From: Nitrospirae bacterium GWC2_42_7
GTDB lineage: Bacteria > Nitrospirota > Thermodesulfovibrionia > Thermodesulfovibrionales > UBA6898
DNA length: 5,330 nt
NCBI GenBank assembly: GCA_001803645.1
Contig: MHDW01000233.1
Location: 10,854 to 16,183, forward strand
Reading direction: 5' to 3'
Part shown: positions 1 through 5,330 of the stretch, in pieces
How the letters are laid out: every line of letters begins with the position of its first letter
Numbering within the stretch: the stretch's first letter is position 1
Position numbers and translations under genes: made by a program
The notes under the pieces: model-generated
Told to the model about the DNA's origin: nothing
The model's database searches: none
The model's input: the letters and a program-made list of their open reading frames with translations, nothing else

Positions 1-1625
1 ATCGAGCCACCAGATCCCGCGCCCACTGCTGCCGGCAAATTTACATTAAATAAATCGCTGTCTAGTGCTACGGACGTGCCTGATACACCAGATATATTAT
101 CATTATTACCGCCCTTCGAAACAACATATGAATTATCAGACTTCAAACCATTCCACAAAAATCCCCACTGGACTCCCAGATCTTTTGTGTAATCTGAATT
201 CACTTCAACAATCTTGGCTTCAATCACTACCTGACGGGCCTGCATGCTTTCCTGGTCTAATTCAGCTATTAAAGCGCCTATTTGTTCGAGATTGTCATCA
301 AGGTCATTAATAATTAAAGAGCTTCCTCTTTCATCTAACGTGATGCTTCCCCTTGAACTTACTACTTTTGCTTTATCAATAGCATCTTTTAATTTTGCCA
401 GTTCAGCATAATTCACAGGAAATACTTTTGTACGAAGCTCTCCTGCTTCAGCGGCAGCCTTCTTTGCTCTTGTAATTTCATCCATTTCCTTTGCTACAGT
501 AGCTGTGGGAACAATCCTGATTATATTACCGTCAACCAGCTTTGTTAATGAAAATGTTCTCAATATAATATCAAGCGCCTGATCCCACGGTACATTTATT
601 AATTTAAGTGTTGTCCTGCCACTAACGCCAGGACTGACTACTATGTTATAGCCGCTTATATCAGCCAGAAGCCTGAAGATAGGAATTATGTCAGCATCCT
701 GAAAATCAAGAGAAATTCTTTTGCCGGAAAAATTTCCTTCAACCATTTTTTCAGGTTCGGTCGAGGTTAAACCTGTGGCCGAATCATTTAATTTGTAAGT
801 TTGGGTCTTTGATGAAACAACATCAGTTTTCTGCAGAGATATCTCTATTGAACTGCCTATTGCTGCTACATCATAGTTTGTTTTTTCGAGCAGGTCAAGA
901 ACCAGTCTCACCTTTTCTTTATGTTTTCCTGCCCTAATGCCTTTTAACGGAGATATTACACTTGAAGGAACCGCAGCATTTAATGATACATCAGGTATGT
1001 CAACTACAATTCTGTCATCAATTGGAAAAACATTAGGGATCATTGTACCATTGCCGGAGATCAAAACCTTTACACCTCCAACAACCTTTTTTATTTCTAT
1101 ATTGCTAATCTCTGTTGCTTTTGACATTGGTGCAATATTCTTTTCTGCTTTTTCGGTATTTACAGTTTGAGGCATTGTTGTTGCTGTCATCATTCCGGAA
1201 TTGTCTACTGGTTCTTCTGCCTTGACTGTTAATGTAAGTGTATTATCTTTATAAGCCGGCACAACAGAAGATGGGTTCTGAAGGACAATATCTATCCTTA
1301 CTGCTTGTTTTGGCAGATTTATTTGCTGAGGTATTACTTCTGTAATATCTGAATTATCAGAGATAATCTTATCTGTAAAACTCCCGACTGACATACCAGG
1401 TATCTCTATTGTTGTCCTATATGGATCATTTGAGCTGTAAACTGTATATATGAAATACTTATTGCCTGTAATAACCAACGTGTTATCTTCTACCTTCATA
1501 TCAGTGATCATTGCCAGGGTTTCATCTGTCGCTGATTCTTTAATGCCAGATGGTGTAGCACACCCCAAAATTAATATCAACAACGCAAATGATAAAACAA
1601 TTTTTAATAGAATCTTTTTTCTCAT
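1..1625 (-). CDS. pilQ: Type IV pilus outer-membrane secretin PilQ, N-terminal 541 codons (3' end beyond the window)
   Basis: PilQ forms the gated outer-membrane ring through which the pilus fibre passes. The frame is open from the ATG at 1625 to the left edge, so the gene is cut by the window rather than broken. Residues 1-22 are a lipoprotein signal: MRKK, a hydrophobic run, then the lipobox ILGC with Cys22. Two AMIN-type (peptidoglycan-binding) beta domains follow at about 38-135 and 172-265, separated by Thr/Ala/Glu-rich linkers. The N0/STN domain is at about 303-373 (ISLDFQDAD, then NVPWDQALDIILRTF, ending IIRIVPT). The N1 secretin_N domain is at about 398-458 (RTKVFPVNYAE to IAELD). The secretin core begins near 464 (RQVVIEAKIVEV, LGVQWG). 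The visible part stops in a Gly/Ser/Asn-rich stretch. The membrane barrel, probably a few hundred residues, is missing. The start overlaps the pilP stop as ATGA and has a strong Shine-Dalgarno. The family call is secure; the lipoprotein status is inferred from the lipobox. Confidence 0.96.
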   Translation of the reverse strand, partial: MRKKILLKIVLSFALLILILGCATPSGIKESATDETLAMITDMKVEDNTLVITGNKYFIYTVYSSNDPYRTTIEIPGMSVGSFTDKIISDNSDITEVIPQQINLPKQAVRIDIVLQNPSSVVPAYKDNTLTLTVKAEEPVDNSGMMTATTMPQTVNTEKAEKNIAPMSKATEISNIEIKKVVGGVKVLISGNGTMIPNVFPIDDRIVVDIPDVSLNAAVPSSVISPLKGIRAGKHKEKVRLVLDLLEKTNYDVAAIGSSIEISLQKTDVVSSKTQTYKLNDSATGLTSTEPEKMVEGNFSGKRISLDFQDADIIPIFRLLADISGYNIVVSPGVSGRTTLKLINVPWDQALDIILRTFSLTKLVDGNIIRIVPTATVAKEMDEITRAKKAAAEAGELRTKVFPVNYAELAKLKDAIDKAKVVSSRGSITLDERGSSLIINDLDDNLEQIGALIAELDQESMQARQVVIEAKIVEVNSDYTKDLGVQWGFLWNGLKSDNSYVVSKGGNNDNISGVSGTSVALDSDLFNVNLPAAVGAGSGGS

Positions 1626-2140
1626 TCTTCCCCCTCCTTACGGAGTTTCAATATTGTATCTTTAGTTTTCATTTGACCTCTGTAGTCTTTAACCTGTTCT
1701 CTGATAAACAGTGAATCCTTCTCAATTTCTTCCACTCTGCCGCCATATAGCCCCAAAGTCATTCCCTTTCTGATCGTATAAGATTTATTATCCGGCAGTG
1801 TTATCATTGCATAGTACTGTTTCTTATCCCATGCTATCGCTATTACTCTTATTTCTTCAACATCAAAGTTCTCGATAGGATTAGGGGCTTTTTTTCTGGT
1901 AGAACGTTCTTTTGCAAGATCTATAAGAGATATGAACGGGTCGCGCCTGCCTTTTGGATCGTACACGTATACTTCACGCTCTATCTTGATTTCTTCTTCC
2001 TGGACAACTGCAGGTACCGAGACAGGTGCCAGCCCTGCTTTTTGAGCAGTCGGCACTTGATTTGATTTGTTTTTATCACCGCATCCGGTAACACTCAATA
2101 ACAGCAATAAAACCAGCATATATGTCAATTTAGTTGCCAT
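1622..2140 (-). CDS. pilP: Type IV pilus inner-membrane/periplasmic lipoprotein PilP
   Basis: PilP connects the PilN-PilO inner-membrane complex to the periplasmic N0/N1 domains of PilQ. The 172-residue product is of usual family size. Residues 1-20 are a lipoprotein signal (MATK, a Leu-rich core, lipobox VTGC with Cys20), followed by Gly21 and Asp22. Residues 21-55 are a flexible Pro/Ala/Val/Glu-rich linker. The family motif RRDPF is at 65-69. The C-terminal beta domain at about 94-168 shows the typical GMTLGLYGGRVEEIEKDSLFI and DYRGQ patterns. The gene starts 3 bases after pilO, in the same reading frame, and overlaps pilQ by 4 bases. No good Shine-Dalgarno precedes it; only a GGGG lies about 13 bases upstream, so translation probably depends on ribosomes finishing pilO. 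Starting at Met8 instead would remove Lys4 from the signal peptide and is less likely. Confidence 0.95.
   Translation of the reverse strand: MATKLTYMLVLLLLLSVTGCGDKNKSNQVPTAQKAGLAPVSVPAVVQEEEIKIEREVYVYDPKGRRDPFISLIDLAKERSTRKKAPNPIENFDVEEIRVIAIAWDKKQYYAMITLPDNKSYTIRKGMTLGLYGGRVEEIEKDSLFIREQVKDYRGQMKTKDTILKLRKEGEE
1633..1640 (-). promoter_or_regulatory. Strong Shine-Dalgarno for pilQ
   Basis: The minus strand reads TAAGGAGG, 7 bases before the pilQ ATG and inside the last codons of pilP. This is a near-perfect anti-16S match at the right spacing, and it fixes the pilQ start. It is the best ribosome-binding site in the operon, so pilQ can probably be initiated independently as well as by coupling through the ATGA overlap. 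Confidence 0.9.
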
Positions 2141-2143
2141 CTG

Positions 2144-2746
2144 CTATTTAACCCCGGCCGAAGTATTTATTTCTGTTTCAGGAACAGCGGTAAAGGTCGA
2201 AGCACTAAATGTAACCTGTAAAATATTTTCTCCTCTTACCTTACTAGGAGATCCAAGGGACATATTGCTGATATTAACAATTCTGCCCAGTTTTGTAAGT
2301 TCGCTCAAAAATGCACCTAAATTATGATATGTCCCGGTAACACTGACAGCTATTGGTATTACATAAACAATCCCGCTCGGGTGTGTTGATCTGCCTCCTG
2401 GTCTCCAGGATTTAATTGAGAGTCCAGACTCAATACTGCGGTCAGAGATCTCCTTGAGAAGACTTGATATCTCTTTCTCATCAGGCAGTTGTTCTTTTAA
2501 CTTGTTTAACTTGGCCAATAAGCTTGCATTCTCTTTCATTAATACATCAAGTTTGGCAACCTTTGCCTGACTCGCAGCTATCTCATTGTTCTGCTTGTCA
2601 ATCTGGGCTTCAAGCGCTTCAATCTCTTTTTGTTTCGGCATAATAAACAATACCACAACCAGCACTGAAAGGATCACTGCAGGCAGGAAGGCAATGATCG
2701 CCTTAACATATACAGGTAAATTTTTCATGTTTATATTCACAGCCAT
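2144..2746 (-). CDS. pilO: Type IV pilus alignment protein PilO
   Basis: PilO is a bitopic inner-membrane protein that pairs with PilN and binds PilP, forming the periplasmic stalk that joins the PilM ring and the secretin. The 200-residue product has a short cytoplasmic tail, a transmembrane helix at about 15-36, a coiled coil at about 38-90 rich in Lys/Glu/Leu/Ala, then LPDEKEISSLLKEI at 87-100. This leads into a ferredoxin-like domain whose PilO signature is visible: ESGLSIKSWRPGG, IPIAVSVTGTYHNLGAFL at about 130-147, and GRIVNISNMSL. The chosen ATG lies 1 base after the pilN TAA and has AAGGTG at 2757-2762, 10 bases upstream. Met7 would also leave the membrane helix intact but has no ribosome-binding site in front of it. 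PilO and PilN share this overall fold; sequence and gene order identify this one as PilO. Confidence 0.95.
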   Translation of the reverse strand: MAVNINMKNLPVYVKAIIAFLPAVILSVLVVVLFIMPKQKEIEALEAQIDKQNNEIAASQAKVAKLDVLMKENASLLAKLNKLKEQLPDEKEISSLLKEISDRSIESGLSIKSWRPGGRSTHPSGIVYVIPIAVSVTGTYHNLGAFLSELTKLGRIVNISNMSLGSPSKVRGENILQVTFSASTFTAVPETEINTSAGVK

Positions 2747-2747
2747 A

Positions 2748-3287
2748 TTATGCCTGCACCTTAAATGTGAGTTTGAAAGAATATAACGTCATTCCTGTAC
2801 CTGCGGCTTGAACAGATTCCTGTAAAAACACATCAGCAAAAAGCTTCGAATTTTTCAGGTTATTTACATAATTTACTACATCAGTATTAGTAAATGCAGT
2901 ACATGCAAGATTTATATTAGAGCCGCTTACAGCCATAGAATTGATCCATACACCTGCTGGCAGCAATTCACTGACCTCATTAAGAATTTTAACGGGAATA
3001 GCCCTGTTCTTACTTAGCTGCTCTATGATTTCGTTTCTCTGCTTAAAAATAAGATTGCGTTTTTCGTAGTCTTCTACTGCTTTTATTTTTTCCTTAAGCT
3101 CAGCAATCTGTTTTGCCTTGGCGCTTACTTCAGCCTGTTTCTCAGAAACCTGAGAACTAAAATATTGCATAAGAACTGCGAGTATTACACATACAACTAC
3201 TGTTATTGCAATTGTTGAGAGAAGAAAAGTCGGGATAGGCTTTGCTTTTTTCTTCCGTTTTGTCGGCAGGAGATTGATCTTGATCAT
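2748..3287 (-). CDS. pilN: Type IV pilus alignment protein PilN
   Basis: PilN is the bitopic inner-membrane partner of PilO and the membrane anchor for PilM. The 179-residue product opens with MIKINLLP; the conserved INLLP segment (residues 4-8) is the part known in this family to insert into the PilM groove. A very basic stretch (KRKKKAK) follows, which fits a cytoplasmic tail. The transmembrane helix is at about 20-42 and a periplasmic coiled coil runs to about 90. A ferredoxin-like domain fills the rest, with the PilN hallmark ILNEVSELLPAGVWINSM at about 101-118 and NNLKNSKLFADVFL near 142-155. The start codon overlaps the pilM stop as ATGA and is preceded by the purine-rich AGGGGGA. It ends 1 base before pilO. 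The identification rests on the N-terminal motif, topology and position. Confidence 0.96.
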   Translation of the reverse strand: MIKINLLPTKRKKKAKPIPTFLLSTIAITVVVCVILAVLMQYFSSQVSEKQAEVSAKAKQIAELKEKIKAVEDYEKRNLIFKQRNEIIEQLSKNRAIPVKILNEVSELLPAGVWINSMAVSGSNINLACTAFTNTDVVNYVNNLKNSKLFADVFLQESVQAAGTGMTLYSFKLTFKVQA

Positions 3288-4336
3288 CTGTCCCCCTGCT
3301 TTCTTAATGCCAGCCCGACAGCAACACCCAACATCGGAGCAATTTCATCTAAATACACTTTATCAAACCTCTTGGGTATATTTATATTTCTAAAAGGTTC
3401 TGCAACTCTAGTCTCAATACCAGACCTTTCAGCAACAATTGATGCAAAATTTTTCAGCAAGGCGCATCCACCGCTTAAAATAACCTCGGAAATATCCTCG
3501 TGAACAGTGGTGCTCCTGTAATAATCAAATGAGCGGACGATCTCGCTGAGTATATCTTCTGAAGCTGCATCAATAACAGAATGCGCATCTTCAGGAGAAA
3601 CATTCTCTACAGGCTCACCTTTTTTGAGTTTCTCTGCATTCTCATAAGAAATGTTGAACTCTCTCTGGAGAGCTTCAGAATGCAGATTACTTCCGAGGGA
3701 ACTGTCTCTTGTAAATACAGAGATGCCTCCCTTTAGAATACTCATGTTTATAGTGCTTGCCCCGATATTAAGCAAGGCCACATTTTTACCGGTTTCAATT
3801 TCATAATTTGTACCATACATATTTTCAAGCGCAAATGAATCAATATCCACTATTATTGGATTCAGCCCCGCCTCTTTGACCACAGATATGCGCTCATTTA
3901 TTATCTCTTTCTTGACCGCTACAAGGAGAACGTCCATCTGGCCCGGTTCTTCCTTGGGGCCTATTATCTGAAAATCAAGATTTACATCCTCTATATCAAA
4001 AGGCACGTACTGTTCTGCTTCGAATTTTATTGACTCGGAAAGTTCCTCCTCAGACATTTCTGGCAAAGAGATCCTTTTGATTATCACTGAAGAATGGCCT
4101 GAGATAGAAATAACAGCGTTGGTTGTTTTAACGCCGGCTTTTTTGATCATCTCTTTCAATGATTCAACCAGCCTAAGGGAATCTATTATAGATCCATCCA
4201 CAATAAGTTCAGGCGGAAGCGGGTGTATATCAAATAGTTCCAGCTCATAGCTTCCTTTAGACTCTTTAAGCCTTACTGTCTTGATATAGCTTGAACCAAT
4301 ATCCAGTCCTATTGAACTCTTTCCAGTAAAAAGCAT
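3284..4336 (-). CDS. pilM: Type IV pilus assembly ATPase-fold protein PilM (actin-like)
   Basis: PilM is a cytoplasmic actin/FtsA-fold protein that binds ATP and the PilN tail and forms the cytoplasmic ring of the pilus machine. The 350-residue length is normal. The phosphate-1 loop is GLDIGSS at 10-16, with Asp12, followed by IKTVRL. EAEQYVPFDIEDVNLDF at about 106-122 is a PilM hallmark. The phosphate-2 segment is LLNIGASTINMSI at 188-200, and the adenosine loop is EVILSGGCALL at 284-294. PFRNINIP (315-322) and PMLGVAVGLALR (334-345) close the protein. It is the first gene of the pil operon and overlaps pilN by 4 bases. The ATG at 4336 is the only plausible start, because an in-frame TAA lies two codons upstream (4340-4342) and the family N terminus fits. 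No Shine-Dalgarno precedes it; see the adjacent promoter, which would give a leaderless message. Confidence 0.97.
   Translation of the reverse strand: MLFTGKSSIGLDIGSSYIKTVRLKESKGSYELELFDIHPLPPELIVDGSIIDSLRLVESLKEMIKKAGVKTTNAVISISGHSSVIIKRISLPEMSEEELSESIKFEAEQYVPFDIEDVNLDFQIIGPKEEPGQMDVLLVAVKKEIINERISVVKEAGLNPIIVDIDSFALENMYGTNYEIETGKNVALLNIGASTINMSILKGGISVFTRDSSLGSNLHSEALQREFNISYENAEKLKKGEPVENVSPEDAHSVIDAASEDILSEIVRSFDYYRSTTVHEDISEVILSGGCALLKNFASIVAERSGIETRVAEPFRNINIPKRFDKVYLDEIAPMLGVAVGLALRKQGDR
3291..3297 (-). promoter_or_regulatory. Shine-Dalgarno for pilN
   Basis: The minus strand reads AGGGGGA just before CAG-ATG, within the end of pilM. The G-rich core is about 4-6 bases from the ATG, slightly close but workable. 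It supports the ATG at 3287, which also gives the expected MIKINLLP N terminus. Confidence 0.75.
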
Positions 4337-4342
4337 GCTTTA

Positions 4343-4371
4343 TGAATACCAGAAAAAAAATATCTTGTCAA
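4343..4371 (-). promoter_or_regulatory. Candidate sigma-70-type promoter of the pilMNOPQ operon
   Basis: On the minus strand there is a perfect -35 box TTGACA (4371-4366), a 17-base spacer containing a T8 run, and a -10 box TATTCA (4348-4343). The -10 is preceded by TG one base upstream (an extended -10, TGG-TATTCA). An A8 run lies just before the -35 and could act like an UP element. The -10 hexamer itself matches consensus only moderately. Only 6 bases (TAAAGC) separate it from the pilM ATG, so transcription would start at or beside the A of the start codon. The intergenic position, perfect -35 and spacing make this a strong candidate, but no transcript evidence is available. Confidence 0.7.
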
Positions 4372-4381
4372 GCTTTTTTTT
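4353..4381. repeat. A8/T8-flanked dyad over the pilM -35 region
   Basis: The plus strand reads A8, TAT, CTTG-T-CAAG, C, T8, an imperfect inverted repeat centred on 4368. The inner CTTG/CAAG arms overlap the -35 hexamer of the pilM promoter. It could be an operator, or bent A-tract DNA assisting the promoter. On the minus strand it also ends in a T8 run and might weakly slow truB transcripts. The stem has too little G+C and too small a loop for a convincing intrinsic terminator. The function is unknown. Confidence 0.45.
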
Positions 4382-4455
4382 GAAAAATATTCCATTTATA
4401 TCAGTTAGTTCAATATTAATCCCAAGAAATTAGTTTAAGGTAATGCTGAATTGAG

Positions 4456-5322
4456 CTACAAATTCATGATTCTCTCTATCTTAATAGAGTCTGAAATCAC
4501 TCTACCTATGCCGAACAGATCTCCAGTCGGACCCTTTAATTTTACGATTTCATTATCCATGAATTCTCTGCTTTTATCATATGTTATTTTCATGCCGTTC
4601 TTAGCTTTCCTGTAATCCTCGTCTTCAAGAATTATCTCTTTTAAAGATGTCAGTGCTTCATCTATTGAATAGAAAAAAAACCTGTCTGACTTTAAATCAT
4701 CGAAAGACAAAGAACTCTTTATATCAAACGGTCCTATAGCGGTTCTTTCAAGCAAAACAAGGTGTGCCCCTGTTCCAAGGCTGTTGCCTATATCTTCACA
4801 AAATGTCCTTATATAAGTTCCCTTTGAACATAAAACCATCATGTCAAAGAACGGCAGGTCTATGTTGTTAATGCTTATTTCATATATTTCAATAGTCCTT
4901 TCCGGTCTTTCTATTTCAATACCCTTTCTGGCAAGTTTGTACAGAATTTCTCCGCCTATTTTTATTGCAGAGAACATAGGAGGGATCTGTTTTATTCTGC
5001 CTTTAAACTTCATGACTGTATTGATAATATCTGAGTGCGTAATCGAAGATATGTCTTTCGTTTCAATAACTCTGCCTTGAGCATCCTGTGTGTCAGTTCT
5101 TTCCCCAAGCTTGACTCTTGCACTATATTGTTTGTCCATATTTATAAGAAGGCCTGAAATCTTTGTAGCCTCATTCAGGCAGACAAGAAGAACTCCGGTA
5201 GCCATTGGATCAAGAGTGCCTGTATGCCCGGCCTTCTTAACGCCTAATATGCGTTTTACCTTTGTCACAGCCTGCTGTGACGTAATACCAGATGGTTTAT
5301 TGAGATTAATGATTACATTCAT
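4456..5322 (-). CDS. truB: tRNA pseudouridine(55) synthase TruB
   Basis: TruB converts uridine 55 in the T-arm of most tRNAs to pseudouridine and also helps tRNA fold. The 288-residue product is a normal, complete TruB. The N terminus is the typical INLNKPSGITSQ. The catalytic loop GHTGTLDPMATGVLL has its aspartate at residue 38. YSARVKLGERTDTQDAQG is at about 66-83, and KQIPPMFSAIKIGG at 111-124. SKGTYIRTFCEDIG is at 166-179, and GTGAHLVLLERTAIGPF at 183-199. From about 225 on, a small C-terminal domain of the PUA-like TruB_C type includes GDLFGIGRV near 267-275. The ATG at 5322 fits the family N terminus, but only 8 bases upstream are visible and contain no ribosome-binding site, so the signal probably lies outside the window. 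The gene ends 119 bases before pilM, and no functional link with the pilus genes is implied. Confidence 0.97.
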   Translation of the reverse strand: MNVIINLNKPSGITSQQAVTKVKRILGVKKAGHTGTLDPMATGVLLVCLNEATKISGLLINMDKQYSARVKLGERTDTQDAQGRVIETKDISSITHSDIINTVMKFKGRIKQIPPMFSAIKIGGEILYKLARKGIEIERPERTIEIYEISINNIDLPFFDMMVLCSKGTYIRTFCEDIGNSLGTGAHLVLLERTAIGPFDIKSSLSFDDLKSDRFFFYSIDEALTSLKEIILEDEDYRKAKNGMKITYDKSREFMDNEIVKLKGPTGDLFGIGRVISDSIKIERIMNL

Positions 5323-5330
5323 GAAAAGAT

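Noticed and set aside
65..310. Plus-strand open frame of 81 codons
   Set aside because: It lies antisense inside pilQ, whose protein is clearly recognisable here (N1 to secretin core), and its product has no recognisable motif. It is a shadow frame, as are the plus-strand frames at 937-1170, 1450-1665, 2067-2327, 2586-2786 and 4841-5080.
1..1625. pilQ as a truncated pseudogene
   Set aside because: The frame is open with intact domains up to the first base of the window, so the missing C terminus is an effect of the window edge.
2726..2728. Alternative pilO start at Met7
   Set aside because: There is no Shine-Dalgarno before it, whereas the upstream ATG is 1 base from the pilN stop and has AAGGTG at usable spacing.
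4353..4381. Rho-independent terminator for truB
   Set aside because: There is a T8 run on the minus strand, but the preceding stem would be CTT/AAG plus A:T pairs with almost no G+C, and it coincides with the promoter. It was kept only as a dyad of unknown role.
4440..4473. Small GAATT/AATTC inverted repeat around the truB stop
   Set aside because: It is very short and A+T-rich, without a T run, and is easily expected by chance in DNA of this composition.
1..5330. Mobile elements, CRISPR arrays, tRNA or rRNA genes, toxin-antitoxin or defence genes
   Set aside because: Nearly all of the window is accounted for by six conserved housekeeping or pilus genes; no repeats, RNA genes or accessory genes are visible by eye on either strand.

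Overview
The window holds the end of a tRNA-modification gene and most of a type IV pilus alignment operon, all on the minus strand. Read right to left, the order is truB, a 119-base gap, pilM, pilN, pilO, pilP and pilQ. pilQ runs off the left edge after 541 codons. The rest of the sequence is intergenic DNA, mainly the truB-pilM gap, which carries a good promoter candidate.

The pil genes are packed as one translational unit: pilM/pilN and pilP/pilQ overlap by ATGA, pilN/pilO are 1 base apart, and pilO/pilP are 3 bases apart. Together they encode the standard envelope-spanning frame of a type IV pilus. PilM is a cytoplasmic actin-like protein that should grip the N-terminal INLLP tail of PilN. 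PilN and PilO are single-pass inner-membrane proteins with periplasmic coiled coils and ferredoxin-like domains. PilP is a periplasmic lipoprotein linking PilNO to the secretin. PilQ is the outer-membrane secretin, with two peptidoglycan-binding AMIN domains before its N0 and N1 rings. Pilin, motor and prepilin-peptidase genes are not in the window.

The host is a diderm (outer-membrane) bacterium with A+T-rich DNA. The gene order and protein style resemble Nitrospirota or deltaproteobacterial-type lineages, but this is an impression, not a demonstrated assignment.

I do not see a previously undescribed system. The points worth a second look are: (1) a TTGACA / 17 bp / TGG-TATTCA promoter placed so that the pilM mRNA would begin at or next to its ATG (leaderless); (2) a PilQ with its own lipobox, suggesting a secretin that needs no separate pilotin; (3) an in-frame TAG-CAG-ATG junction between pilO and pilP with no good ribosome-binding site; (4) an A8/T8-flanked dyad centred on the pilM -35 box.
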